The translations under genes and the position numbers were made by a program. This document shows, one piece after another, positions 1 through 8,078 of a stretch of 64,000 bases of DNA (position 1 is its first letter; every line of letters starts with the position of its first letter). The DNA comes from Pseudomonas mendocina (lineage in GTDB: Bacteria; Pseudomonadota; Gammaproteobacteria; Pseudomonadales; Pseudomonadaceae), in NCBI RefSeq assembly GCF_003008615.1, contig NZ_CP027657.1, positions 868,001 through 932,000 of the forward strand, given 5' to 3'. Under the pieces are notes generated by a model. The model was not told the DNA's origin. It worked only from the letters and a program-made list of their open reading frames with translations, and ran no database searches.

Positions 1-345
1 GTTCGTTATTCTGTTCAAGAAACCGTCATGGAATGCTCATAAGTCCGTTTGGCATAGGACTCTTCAGTGCATGCCAGACGCCGCCATCATCTCGTCAAGC
101 CCGTTGAGCAGACTGTTCAAAACACTAGTTCAGGGCTAATTGAAAGCATGATCGCGAGCTTCAAGCTGACCAACCGGTCATACCATAAAACATAAGCTCA
201 CTGTCTTTTTTTCTGAACTATCCAAAAAAAACGCCTGTCCATTCGATAGGCCATCCAGTAATGCCGGCATCAGCAACCCTCTGGGTAAAACGCCGTCACG
301 ATGCGCCAGATGTCACGGATATCGTCATTCATAGGAGTGTTTCAA
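1..345. other. Gene-free leader region upstream of the DUF4398-lptF pair
   Basis: No reading frame with a credible start or family match is seen on either strand here. The stretch is clearly richer in A and T than its surroundings, with short T and A tracts around 205-231, as expected of a promoter region. It holds a candidate AlgU-type promoter (215-242) and the ribosome binding site AGGAG at 333-337 of the first gene. No terminator of an upstream gene is recognisable. Confidence 0.6.
215..242 (+). promoter_or_regulatory. Candidate AlgU (sigma-22/RpoE-type) promoter for the lipoprotein pair
   Basis: GAACTA at 215-220 is followed after 17 bases by TCCAT at 238-242, close to the extracytoplasmic-stress consensus GAACTT-N16/17-TCnnA. 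The homologous pair in P. aeruginosa (PA3691-PA3692, lptF) is known to be under AlgU control, which is why I looked for this pattern. The -10 half is a poor match, so this is a plausible site, not a proven one. Confidence 0.4.
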
Positions 346-759
346 ATGGAGTTAGCCGCCATGAAGACCCATACCGAAAAAGCCCAGCGCACTCGTCTGC
401 ATGGGATCAAGCTGGCTGCACTGGTACTGGGCAGCAGCCTGGTACTCGCGGGCTGCGCCGGTAATCCGCCCAGTGAGCAGTACGCCGTGACGCAGTCTGC
501 CGTGAATTCGGCAATCAGCGCTGGCGGTACCGAGTTTGCCGCCGTGGAAATGAAGTCGGCGCAGGACAAGCTCAAAGAAGCCGAGCTGGCCATGCATGAG
601 AAAGAGTACGAGAAAGCCCGCCGCCTGGCCGAACAGGCCGAGTGGGATGCTCGTCTCGCCGAGCGCAAGGCCCAGGCCGCCAAGGCCGAACAAGCACTGC
701 AGGACGCCCGCCAGGGTGTGCAGGAACTGCGTGAGGAAGGCATGCGTAGCGCTCAGTGA
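346..759 (+). CDS. DUF4398-family envelope lipoprotein
   Basis: A 137-residue protein with an N-terminal signal peptide ending in the lipobox LAGC (Cys37 of this start), so it should be lipidated and anchored in the envelope. The rest, from about residue 60, is a charged Ala/Glu/Lys/Arg-rich helix that looks like a coiled coil, as in DUF4398 proteins. I chose ATG 346 because AGGAG lies 8 bases upstream; ATG 361 is also possible, and the in-frame ATG at 301 has no ribosome site and gives too long a leader. It lies 47 bases before the OmpA-type lipoprotein gene, and the pair matches PA3691-PA3692 of P. aeruginosa as I remember it. The molecular role is unknown; a periplasmic or peptidoglycan-associated structural function is an inference from the lipid anchor, the coiled coil and the neighbour. 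Confidence 0.85.
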   Translation: MELAAMKTHTEKAQRTRLHGIKLAALVLGSSLVLAGCAGNPPSEQYAVTQSAVNSAISAGGTEFAAVEMKSAQDKLKEAELAMHEKEYEKARRLAEQAEWDARLAERKAQAAKAEQALQDARQGVQELREEGMRSAQ

Positions 760-806
760 GCCGCATGCACCCCACCCATTCGCTGACAGATCAAAGGATG
801 AACGCC

Positions 807-1592
807 ATGCGTAAACACGTAATGATCCCCGCCCTTCTGGCCCTGAGCGTCGGCCTGGCCGCCTGCTCGCACCAGCCCAATGCCAACCTGGAGTCGGCGC
901 GCAGCAACTTCTCCACGCTGCAGAGCGACCCGCAGGCAAGCAAGGTTGCCGCACTGGAAACCAAGGAAGCCCAGGAATGGCTGAACAAGGCCGACAAGGC
1001 CTACATGGAGAAGGAAGACGAGAAGAAGGTCGACCAGTTGGCCTACCTGACCAATCAGCGCGTCGAGGTGGCCAAGCAGACCATCGCCCTGCGTACCGCC
1101 GAAGCCGAGCTGAAGAACACCTCGGCGCAACGTGCCCAGGCCCTGCTCGATGCGCGCGATGCACAGATTCGCAAGCTGCAGGACAGCCTCAACGCCAAGC
1201 AGACCGAGCGCGGCACCCTGGTGACCTTCGGTGATGTGCTGTTCGACTTCAACAAGGCCGAACTCAAGAGCAGCGCGCTGCCCAACGTCACGCAACTGGC
1301 GCGCTTCCTCCAGGAAAACCCGGAGCGCCAGGTGATCGTAGAGGGCTACACCGACAGCGTCGGCTCGGCCAGCTACAACCAGGGCCTGTCCGAGCGTCGC
1401 GCCGAATCCGTACGTCGCGCGCTGATTCGCGCTGGCGTCGAGCCGGCGCGTATCGTTGCCCAGGGTTACGGCAAGGAGTATCCGGTTGCGGATAACTCCA
1501 GCGACTCCGGCCGTGCGCAGAACCGTCGTGTGGAAGTGACCATCTCCAACGATAATCAGCCGGTCGTACCGCGTTCGGCTAGCGGCGCCTGA
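807..1592 (+). CDS. lptF: OmpA-family outer membrane lipoprotein, lipotoxin F (LptF)
   Basis: A 261-residue protein with a signal peptide and lipobox LAAC (Cys20), a helical linker at about residues 30-135, and a C-terminal OmpA peptidoglycan-binding domain from about 140. The domain shows the usual landmarks FDFNKAEL, EGYTDSVGS, LSERRAESV and the final NRRVEV. Such proteins tie the outer membrane to peptidoglycan through diaminopimelate. Start at ATG 807 is preferred because AAAGGA lies just upstream and the signal peptide then begins MRKHVMIP; ATG 798 and an earlier in-frame ATG are alternatives. It follows the DUF4398 lipoprotein and ends at a strong terminator. In P. aeruginosa the ortholog is the AlgU-controlled LptF, 'lipotoxin F', linked to survival in harsh conditions. 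It must not be confused with the LPS-export permease LptF. Confidence 0.88.
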   Translation: MRKHVMIPALLALSVGLAACSHQPNANLESARSNFSTLQSDPQASKVAALETKEAQEWLNKADKAYMEKEDEKKVDQLAYLTNQRVEVAKQTIALRTAEAELKNTSAQRAQALLDARDAQIRKLQDSLNAKQTERGTLVTFGDVLFDFNKAELKSSALPNVTQLARFLQENPERQVIVEGYTDSVGSASYNQGLSERRAESVRRALIRAGVEPARIVAQGYGKEYPVADNSSDSGRAQNRRVEVTISNDNQPVVPRSASGA

Positions 1593-1610
1593 TAGCGCCA
1601 CCGCAATGAA

Positions 1611-1639
1611 GAAACCCGCCTGATGGCGGGTTTCTTTTT
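1611..1639 (+). terminator. Rho-independent terminator after lptF
   Basis: A perfect 10-bp stem (GAAACCCGCC at 1611-1620 and GGCGGGTTTC at 1625-1634) with loop TGAT is followed by TTTTT. It sits 18 bases after the lptF stop. On the opposite strand it has no T tract, so it mainly serves the plus strand. Confidence 0.92.
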
Positions 1640-1667
1640 GGCTATGCGCCCGTAGGGTGTTTTTGCC

Positions 1668-1991
1668 TTACTGCTCCAGCGCCGGAGTGTCCTGACCCAT
1701 GCAGCGCACGGCTTGCTTCTTGTTGTCCACCAGCACGCCGGTCAGGCCCTTCTGTTGCAGGTCGAACAGTACCAGCACGCCGTCGATGCACTGCGCCACC
1801 TGGTCAGCAGGCTTCAGCGAAACCTTGTAGTCCTCGCCGGGAATGGTCTTGAGCATGGTGAAATCGGACAGCAGCAGCGCATCTTCCGGCTTGGCGAAGT
1901 GCACATAACCGTAATACCAGAGCACGCCAACGGTACCGACGATGCTGGCGACACCAGTGAGGATCAGAGGGATGGGATTGCGTTCGGTCAT
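1668..1991 (-). CDS. Small single-pass membrane protein of unknown function
   Basis: A 107-residue protein with one hydrophobic segment at about residues 7-27, followed by a soluble part of about 80 residues holding two cysteines (in AQCIDG and AVRCMG) that could form a disulfide if it faces the periplasm. No known domain is recognised. Its ATG overlaps the TGA of the upstream hydrolase gene (1988-1991), so the two are translationally coupled and probably co-transcribed with the AIM24 gene. The C-terminal text (GVLVLFDLQQKGLTGVLVDN) suggests a small compact fold. It looks conserved in position in Pseudomonas as far as I recall, but no function can be assigned. Confidence 0.75.
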   Translation of the reverse strand: MTERNPIPLILTGVASIVGTVGVLWYYGYVHFAKPEDALLLSDFTMLKTIPGEDYKVSLKPADQVAQCIDGVLVLFDLQQKGLTGVLVDNKKQAVRCMGQDTPALEQ

Positions 1992-2881
1992 TGCAGATTC
2001 TCTGTTGCGGATTCGGTAGCCGGCACCTGGCGTTCGACAAAAGCCTGCGGCGCACTGAAAAACGCCAGCAACGATTGGCGCCAGGCGGGCTCGGCAAAGG
2101 TTTGCACGTGCGGCCCACGGGTCGCCTGAAAGGCGCGTGGCGGGCGCGCAGCTTGATACAAACGGCGGCCATTGGAAAGCGGCACGATCGTATCGTCAAC
2201 ACTGTGATAGATCATCAGCGGCAAACCCTGGAGCTGATCGATGCTGTTGATCGCACTGTCGGCATCCGGCACCAGCCAGGACAATGGCACCTGCAACGGC
2301 CAGGTCAGCCAGGACGTGCTCAGTGCGTAGCGGGCGACATCACGGTAACTCGCCGGTACACCATCCAGGGCCATGCCCTGCAGGGCTGAGCGCCGCTCGG
2401 GATGTTCGGCCAGGTAATGCACGGCCAGAGCGCCGCCAAGGCTCTGCCCCAGCATGAAAAGCGGCGTGCCCTGCACCTGCGGCGCCTGTTCGAGCCAGGC
2501 GAAGGCCGCATCGATATCCTGGTACACCTCAGGCAACCGCGGTTTGCCGGCGGACAGGCCATAACCGCGGTAATCCAGCATCAACACCTGATAGCCCTGC
2601 TCCGGCAGCCAGTGAACGCCGCCCAGGTGCCAGGCCAGGTTGCCGCCATTGCCGTGCAGGTGCAGCACCGTACCCTTGACCTTCACCCCGGCTTTGGCCG
2701 GCAGCCACCAGGCGTGCAGGCGCGTGCCGTCAGCGGTACGCAGTTCGATGTCGCGGTATTCCAGCCCGGCACGCTCCGGGGTGATCGGCAGCCCTGGCTC
2801 GGGGTAGAACAGCAGGCCACTGCAACCGGCCAGCCACAGGCTGGCCAGCAGCAACGCCAGCGCTCGCAGGCTACTTGCCAC
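1988..2881 (-). CDS. Alpha/beta-hydrolase lipoprotein (BEM46/serine-aminopeptidase type)
   Basis: An alpha/beta hydrolase with an N-terminal lipoprotein signal ending LAGC (Cys20 if started at GTG 2881). The nucleophile elbow GQSLGG gives Ser147, an oxyanion motif HLHGNGGN precedes it, and SVDDTIVP and GPHVQTF supply the likely acid and histidine. It is probably a membrane-anchored esterase or lipase; the substrate cannot be told. I prefer GTG 2881, which has AAGAGG 9 bases upstream, gives a clean signal peptide and overlaps the AIM24 gene by only 11 bases. The longer ATG 2920 has no good ribosome site and would overlap by 50 bases. It overlaps the downstream small membrane protein gene by 4 bases. 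Confidence 0.85.
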   Translation of the reverse strand: MASSLRALALLLASLWLAGCSGLLFYPEPGLPITPERAGLEYRDIELRTADGTRLHAWWLPAKAGVKVKGTVLHLHGNGGNLAWHLGGVHWLPEQGYQVLMLDYRGYGLSAGKPRLPEVYQDIDAAFAWLEQAPQVQGTPLFMLGQSLGGALAVHYLAEHPERRSALQGMALDGVPASYRDVARYALSTSWLTWPLQVPLSWLVPDADSAINSIDQLQGLPLMIYHSVDDTIVPLSNGRRLYQAARPPRAFQATRGPHVQTFAEPAWRQSLLAFFSAPQAFVERQVPATESATENLQ

Positions 2882-3617
2882 CAGCGCGAACCTCTTCGCG
2901 TGCCTGCACGGTCGCGGCATACACGCGCTCGGCCAAGCGCGAGAACGGCAGGCTTTGAATCCACACCGTGCCGGTGCCCTTGAGCGTGGTCAGCAGAATG
3001 CCTTCACCACCGAAAAGCATGCTCTTCAGGCCGCCAGCAAGGGCGATGTCGTAATCGATACCACTGCTGAAGGCCACCAGGCAGCCGGTGTCCAGACGCA
3101 GGGTTTCGTTGTTCAGCTCCTTGCGAATCACCGTGCCGCCGGCATGCACGAAGGCCAGGCCATCACCTTCGAGCTTCTGCAGGATAAAGCCCTCACCACC
3201 AAAGAACCCCGCACCCAGACGCTTGGCAAAGCTGATACCAATGCTGGTGCCATGCGCCGCACAGAGAAAGGCATCTTTCTGGCAGATCAACCGGCCGCCG
3301 ATCTTGGCCAGATCGATGGGCACCACGGTTCCCGGATAAGGCGCGGCAAAGGCGACCCGCGCCTGACTCTTGCCGGCATTGCTGAAGTGGGTCATGAACA
3401 GCGACTCGCCGGTCAGCATGCGTTTGCCGACACTCCACAGCTTGCCCAACAGGCCGCTGGACGAGCCATCGCCCATGCGCGTTTCGAAGCGCACGCCGTC
3501 AGTCATGTAGTTCATCGCACCGGCCTCGGCGATTACCGTCTCGCCGGGGTCGAGGATGATCTCAACCGATTGCGCCGAAGCACCGAGGATTTCGTATTCG
3601 AGTTGATGGCTGGGCAC
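2871..3617 (-). CDS. AIM24/TIGR00266-family protein
   Basis: A 248-residue beta-rich protein of the AIM24 (TIGR00266) family, recognised by its opening [21 protein letters not shown], the [14 protein letters not shown] block and the glycine-rich repeats [14 protein letters not shown] and [15 protein letters not shown]. Relatives are cytosolic double beta-helix proteins of uncertain role; the eukaryotic member affects mitochondrial inner-membrane organisation. The start is a GTG at 3617 with AGGAG 8 bases upstream. Its end runs 11 bases into the start of the lipoprotein hydrolase gene, so they form one operon with the small membrane protein. There is no signal peptide. Confidence 0.9.
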   Translation of the reverse strand: MPSHQLEYEILGASAQSVEIILDPGETVIAEAGAMNYMTDGVRFETRMGDGSSSGLLGKLWSVGKRMLTGESLFMTHFSNAGKSQARVAFAAPYPGTVVPIDLAKIGGRLICQKDAFLCAAHGTSIGISFAKRLGAGFFGGEGFILQKLEGDGLAFVHAGGTVIRKELNNETLRLDTGCLVAFSSGIDYDIALAGGLKSMLFGGEGILLTTLKGTGTVWIQSLPFSRLAERVYAATVQAREEVRAGGK

Positions 3618-3713
3618 TTGTTGATCTCCTGGGGGCCTACGACAGGGTTAGACATGCCTCGTCGATCAGACTGCATGCTGGCGCCGTGGTGCGCGGGGCG
3701 CACCCTACAGTCG

Positions 3714-5003
3714 CTAGAGGATATTGGCGTAGTCCGCTTCGATCCGATCCAGGCTCAAATGGTTGAGGAAGTTGGAGAAGCACATCCAGGCCGACAGCGC
3801 GTTCATGTCCTGGAACTGCGGCGGCAGGTACTTGGGTGGCAGTACCAGGCCTTCGTCCACCAGCTTGCGCAGGGTGCGCATGTCTTCAAGGGTGGTCTTG
3901 CCGCAGAACAGCAGCGGAATCTGCTCCAGCTTGCCCTTGCGCACCGCCAACTGGATGTAGTTGTAGATCAGGATGAAGCCCTTGAGATACGACAGATCCT
4001 TGGTGAACGGCAGGCCGTTCGGTAATGAGCCGCGGAACACCCGGCTGGCGTTGCTGTAGCCGCCTTCCAGGCCGTACCCCTGCTCGCGGAAGAACTCGAA
4101 CACCTCGAGGAAATCCGCCCCCTCTTCGGCCATGTGGATGGCGCGGGTGCGGTTGGTCAGCTTGCGCAGGCGCGTCGGGTAGGAGGCGAAGGCGATCACT
4201 TCCATCAGGATTGCCAGGCCTTCCTGGGTCACGGTCGACGAGGGCGGGCCCTTGGCCAGGAAGGTGCAGATCGGCTGGTTCAGGCCATTGAGCGTGGTGC
4301 CGACATGCACCAACCCCTCATGTACCTCAAGTGCCTTGACGTCACGCTCGTTGAAACGCGCGTCGCTGCGAATCTTGATGTAGTCGGCGCCAGCTGCGGC
4401 GTCGGCGAGGATGCCGTCGGACTCGAACACGCGAATGGTGTCGTCGCCGAACACACCGGCCAGGCGCTGCTGCAGGATGCCCACCGCATCGGCGGCGCCG
4501 AGCACCTTGGGCTCGTCTTCCAGGTCGCCACGCGCGGCGATGTTGTTGAGGTAGTCCGAGAGCATCAGGCCGAGATCGGCGAGGGTCGGATCACCAGCAT
4601 GGAAAGCGTCGGAGGCGGCGCCGTAGAGCTCCTGGCTGATCAACCCGAAATCCTCGGTACCGCGCGCTTCGAGCATACGGATCACCATGCGGTATTCCTT
4701 GCACATGCGCCGCATGATCTGCCCGACTGGGTTGAACTGGCCGAGCTGACGAGTGATGTCACGCTCGATGTTCTGAAACTCCAGTTTCTTCGCTTGCGCA
4801 TCGAAGGCCAGCGGCCGACTCAGGTAATAGTCGCGATCCACCGCTGGAGGCTGCTTGCCCTTGGCCTTGAGGAAACCGTCACGGATGCCATCGTCCCACT
4901 TCACTGCATCGAGCACGCGAATCGGGGTCTGCGCCTCGACGATACGGTCGCTGAGGGCACGAATGCAGAGTTGGTAATCGTCCAGTTTTTGCTGGCTGTT
5001 CAT
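3714..5003 (-). CDS. QEGLA-motif (DUF1704) putative zinc metallopeptidase
   Basis: A 429-residue cytosolic protein of the DUF1704 family, often named 'flavohemoglobin expression-modulating QEGLA motif protein'. It contains VHEGLVH with His228-Glu229 and His233 (HExxxH) and the name motif QEGLA at 260-264. These are the zinc and catalytic positions of the family, which in eukaryotes includes the MATCAP tubulin carboxypeptidases. A carboxypeptidase-like activity is therefore likely, on an unknown bacterial substrate. The start is ATG 5003, 8 bases after the stop of the lipoprotein gene upstream, so the two are co-transcribed. The link to flavohemoglobin expression is only a legacy of the family name and nothing here supports it. 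Confidence 0.88.
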   Translation of the reverse strand: MNSQQKLDDYQLCIRALSDRIVEAQTPIRVLDAVKWDDGIRDGFLKAKGKQPPAVDRDYYLSRPLAFDAQAKKLEFQNIERDITRQLGQFNPVGQIMRRMCKEYRMVIRMLEARGTEDFGLISQELYGAASDAFHAGDPTLADLGLMLSDYLNNIAARGDLEDEPKVLGAADAVGILQQRLAGVFGDDTIRVFESDGILADAAAGADYIKIRSDARFNERDVKALEVHEGLVHVGTTLNGLNQPICTFLAKGPPSSTVTQEGLAILMEVIAFASYPTRLRKLTNRTRAIHMAEEGADFLEVFEFFREQGYGLEGGYSNASRVFRGSLPNGLPFTKDLSYLKGFILIYNYIQLAVRKGKLEQIPLLFCGKTTLEDMRTLRKLVDEGLVLPPKYLPPQFQDMNALSAWMCFSNFLNHLSLDRIEADYANIL

Positions 5004-5011
5004 TGCTTTTC

Positions 5012-5563
5012 CTAGTCGGCAACCCGCTGATAGCGCGCCACCTCGACGAACAGGTCGGCGTTGGCCGGATCGTCGAGGTATGCGAGTACCTTCTCCAGCG
5101 GGCTGGTGATCAAGGCGCCATCAGCTTCGGGCATGGAGACGGTCTGCCCTTCCAGCAGGCCTTTGTCCATGTCCTGGAGAATGCGGTCGCTATCGAGGTT
5201 GTACACCACCAGTTCGTTGTCCCGAGTCAGCTCGAAACCGGCGATGGCGAAGTTGGCACCGAGGCTTTTGGGCAATCCAGCCGAGAGATACCAGCGGCGA
5301 CCATGATGGGCGACGGTGAAACCAAACTCCTCGAGACTGTCGAGGTTGTCCGCACTGCCTTCATAGATACGTGCCTCGTACAGGTTGGCACCGGCACGGG
5401 TGATTTCCAGAAAGAGCTGATCGCCCCATTCGTCCTGCCGGGTCCATTCACCCAGTAGCGGAATAGGTGCCGCCTCGTTGGCCGGGATCGGATCCTTGAA
5501 AGTGACCAGGCAACCACTCAACATCAGGAAGGACAAGGCGACCAGTACGCGCCAGGCTTTCAT
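5012..5563 (-). CDS. Predicted lipoprotein of unknown function
   Basis: A 183-residue protein with a lipoprotein signal (lipobox LSGC, Cys18) and a mature part rich in beta strands and acidic residues (LLGEWTRQDEWGDQLFLEIT). The N-terminal part of the mature protein resembles the general layout of small periplasmic lipocalin-like or 'DUF' lipoproteins, but no family is recognised with confidence. It is the first gene of a two-gene unit with the QEGLA protein (8-base gap). Start at ATG 5563 has a purine-rich upstream site (AAGGAGAGCG read on the minus strand). Partnership of an envelope lipoprotein with a cytosolic peptidase gene is unexplained. Confidence 0.78.
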   Translation of the reverse strand: MKAWRVLVALSFLMLSGCLVTFKDPIPANEAAPIPLLGEWTRQDEWGDQLFLEITRAGANLYEARIYEGSADNLDSLEEFGFTVAHHGRRWYLSAGLPKSLGANFAIAGFELTRDNELVVYNLDSDRILQDMDKGLLEGQTVSMPEADGALITSPLEKVLAYLDDPANADLFVEVARYQRVAD

Positions 5564-5600
5564 TTCGCTCTCCTTGTGAAAACCACCAGCCGGTTGGGCA

Positions 5601-6314
5601 TCAAAGCCCGAGAACCAGATTCATGTAGCGTTTAAGGATGGCCAGCATTCCCTGGCTGTCCAGATTCTCGACGCCGTCGAGCAGGCCCTGATACTCCATC
5701 CGCACGATGGTAGCCGTCAACAGCACGGCATCCTGCTCTGGCTGGCGCGAACCGAGCACTTCGAAGAAGTGCGTCACACCCTGCTGCAGGATCTGGCGAT
5801 GGGCGCGAACCAGGTCACTCAGGCGCGGATTGAGCAGCGCCTCCTGCTGGAATGCCTGCTCGGCGATCAGGTGCTCGCGACGTTCGCGTAATTGACGCTG
5901 CACGTACTGCACGGCCAGCTCGGCGATCTCGTCAGCCAGTTGCCGACGCGCGGCCTCACTGCCGTCGAGGCGACCGACCATCTCCTGCAGCGCGCCCTGG
6001 GTACTGGCCCAGAAAGCCGCCATCTGCGCAGCGCTGCGCTCGACGAACAAGGCGAAGGTATCGGTGATCAGGTCATCGATATCCTTGAAGTAGTAAGTCG
6101 TGGCCGACAGCGGCACCTGCGCCTCGGCAGCGACCGCGCGATGACGCACGGCGCGCACACCGTCACGCACGATAATGCGCATGGCGGCATCGAGAATCGC
6201 CTGGCGGCGTTGCTCGCTGCCGTGTCGACTGGCCTTGCGGCCCTGGTACTGGACACTTTCGGCAACGGCGTTGGCAGCCTCGGTGGCATTGGGGGACGCA
6301 GAAACGGAACTCAC
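5601..6314 (-). CDS. TetR/AcrR-family transcriptional regulator
   Basis: A TetR-type repressor. The DNA-binding domain lies at about residues 35-85, with ILDAAMRIIVRDGV leading into AVRHRAVAAEAQVPLSATTYYFK, and the C-terminal ligand-binding helices follow. I prefer the GTG at 6314 (GAGGG about 10 bases upstream) over the ATG at 6383; either way there is an unusually long and low-complexity tail of about 35 residues (Ala/Ser/Asn-rich) before the DNA-binding domain. It lies 37 bases downstream of the lipoprotein gene's far side on the same strand and upstream of nothing it obviously controls, so its target could be itself or the lipoprotein/QEGLA pair. The ligand is unknown. Confidence 0.85.
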   Translation of the reverse strand: MSSVSASPNATEAANAVAESVQYQGRKASRHGSEQRRQAILDAAMRIIVRDGVRAVRHRAVAAEAQVPLSATTYYFKDIDDLITDTFALFVERSAAQMAAFWASTQGALQEMVGRLDGSEAARRQLADEIAELAVQYVQRQLRERREHLIAEQAFQQEALLNPRLSDLVRAHRQILQQGVTHFFEVLGSRQPEQDAVLLTATIVRMEYQGLLDGVENLDSQGMLAILKRYMNLVLGL

Positions 6315-6420
6315 TATGGCTCGACCCTCTACGTTCTGGTTATGACATTCAGAGTAATGGTTAACAGGCCGTTGAAAAACCATCTACGTTGGCAAGGCCT
6401 ACAAAGTGGAACGACAGGTA

Positions 6421-6446
6421 GCAAAAAGCCGCCCGAAGGCGGCTTT
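6421..6446 (-). terminator. Terminator after lysS
   Basis: Read on the minus strand, AAAGCCGCC pairs with GGCGGCTTT around a TTCG tetraloop (6425-6446) and runs into TTTTTGC. It lies 10 bases past the lysS stop and ends the prfB-lysS transcript. The TTCG loop makes it very stable. Confidence 0.9.
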
Positions 6447-6456
6447 ATGTGAGGCA

Positions 6457-7959
6457 TCAGGCCTGTGGACGCATATGCGGGAACAGGATGACATCGCGGA
6501 TCGACGGCGAGTTGGTCAGCAGCATCACCAGGCGGTCGATGCCGATGCCTTCGCCAGCGGTGGGCGGCATGCCGTACTCGAGCGCACGAACGAAATCGGC
6601 GTCGTAGTGCATGGCTTCGTCGTCGCCGGCGTCCTTCTCCGCCACCTGGGCGAGGAAGCGCTCGGCCTGGTCTTCGGCATCATTGAGCTCGGAGTAGGCG
6701 TTGGCGATCTCGCGGCCACCGATGAACAACTCGAAGCGGTCGGTGACGCTGGGGTTGTCGTCGTTGCGACGCGCCAGCGGCGAGACTTCGAAGGGGTATT
6801 CGGTGATGAAGTGCGGCTGCTCCAGCTTGCTCTCCACCAACTCCTCGAAAATCATCACCTGCAGCTTGCCCAGGCCTTCGTGGCCGAGCACCTTGGCGCC
6901 GGCCTTCTTGGCGATGGCACGGGCCTTCTCGACATCATTGAGGTCAGCCGCCGTGATGTCCGGGTTGTACTTGAGGATGGAGTCGTACACCGACAGACGC
7001 ACGAACGGCTCACCGAAGTGGAACACCTTGTCGCCATACGGCACATCGGTGGTACCGAGCACAGCCAGGGCCAGCTCGCGGAACAGCTCCTCGGTCAGGT
7101 CCATGTTGTCGCGGTAGTCAGCGTAGGCCTGGTAGAACTCGAGCATGGTGAACTCGGGGTTGTGCCGGGTCGAAACGCCTTCGTTACGGAAGTTGCGGTT
7201 GATCTCGAAGACCTTCTCGAAGCCACCAACCACCAGACGCTTGAGGTACAGCTCCGGGGCGATACGCAGGAACATGGCCATGTCCAGCGCGTTGTGATGG
7301 GTCTCGAACGGCTTGGCCGCTGCACCACCGGGGATGGTCTGCAGCATCGGGGTTTCCACTTCGAGGAAACCGCGGTCGTTGAGGAAGCGGCGGATGTGGG
7401 CGATGACCTGCGAGCGCACGCGGAAGGTGTGGCGGGTTTCCTCGTTGACGATCAGATCAACGTAGCGCTGGCGATAACGCTGCTCGGTGTCGGTCAGGCC
7501 GTGGTGCTTGTCCGGCAGCGGACGCAGCGACTTGGTCAGCAGGCGCACGTTGGTCATGTGCACATACAGGTCGCCCTTGCCGGATCGCGCCAGGGTGCCC
7601 TCAGCGGCGATGATGTCGCCCAGATCCCAGGTCTTGATCGCCTCCAGGGTTTCGGCCGGCAGCCCCTTGCGGTCGACATAGACCTGCAGGCGGCCGGAGG
7701 TGTCCTGCAGCACCATGAAGGCGCCACGGTTGAGCATGATGCGCCCGGCGATCTTCACCGGGATGGCAGCCGCCTCCAGCTCTTCCTTGCTCTTGCCCTC
7801 GTACTGTTTCTGCAGGTCAGCGCACAGGCTGTCGCGGCGGAAATCATTGGGGAAAGCAATGCCCTGCTCACGGACGACAGCAAGCTTTTCCTTGCGCTGG
7901 GCAATCAGCTTGTTTTCTTCCTGTTGCAGTTCGTTGTGGTCGAGTTGTTGGTCGCTCAT
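6457..7959 (-). CDS. lysS: Lysyl-tRNA synthetase, class II
   Basis: A 500-residue class II aminoacyl-tRNA synthetase charging tRNA-Lys. An N-terminal OB-fold anticodon-binding domain (about residues 60-150) is followed by the catalytic core, with motif 2 at [19 protein letters not shown] and motif 3 at [13 protein letters not shown] near the C-terminus. The start is set at the ATG 7959, giving the typical opening [10 protein letters not shown]; the in-frame ATG at 8016 would add 19 unrelated residues. The gene follows prfB as in E. coli and other gammaproteobacteria, separated by 119 bases that hold a REP-like palindrome, and ends at a terminator. Length and motifs are normal. Confidence 0.97.
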   Translation of the reverse strand: MSDQQLDHNELQQEENKLIAQRKEKLAVVREQGIAFPNDFRRDSLCADLQKQYEGKSKEELEAAAIPVKIAGRIMLNRGAFMVLQDTSGRLQVYVDRKGLPAETLEAIKTWDLGDIIAAEGTLARSGKGDLYVHMTNVRLLTKSLRPLPDKHHGLTDTEQRYRQRYVDLIVNEETRHTFRVRSQVIAHIRRFLNDRGFLEVETPMLQTIPGGAAAKPFETHHNALDMAMFLRIAPELYLKRLVVGGFEKVFEINRNFRNEGVSTRHNPEFTMLEFYQAYADYRDNMDLTEELFRELALAVLGTTDVPYGDKVFHFGEPFVRLSVYDSILKYNPDITAADLNDVEKARAIAKKAGAKVLGHEGLGKLQVMIFEELVESKLEQPHFITEYPFEVSPLARRNDDNPSVTDRFELFIGGREIANAYSELNDAEDQAERFLAQVAEKDAGDDEAMHYDADFVRALEYGMPPTAGEGIGIDRLVMLLTNSPSIRDVILFPHMRPQA

Positions 7960-8016
7960 GGTCGCTTGTCTGCCTGGCGTATCTTTCAATTGAATTCGTT
8001 GTAGGCCATCTGACAC

Positions 8017-8051
8017 CTGCTCGCGAGCCCGTTACAGAGCATCGCGAGCAG
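8017..8051. repeat. REP-like palindrome between prfB and lysS
   Basis: CTGCTCGCGA (8017-8026) and TCGCGAGCAG (8042-8051) form a perfect 10-bp inverted repeat, followed by GCTCGCACCTACC. The 'GCGAGCAGGCTCGC...CCTAC' text is a common extragenic palindrome of Pseudomonas. In mRNA it could protect or separate the prfB and lysS messages. Confidence 0.7.
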
Positions 8052-8078
8052 GCTCGCACCTACCGGGTTGGTGCTGCC

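Noticed and set aside
807-1592. Reading lptF as the LPS-export permease gene of the same name
   Set aside because: The protein is a lipoprotein with an OmpA domain and no multi-pass membrane region; it is lipotoxin F.
6406-8004. Plus-strand open frame of over 500 codons across lysS
   Set aside because: Composition is typical of antisense shadow in high-GC DNA; lysS motifs on the other strand explain the region fully.
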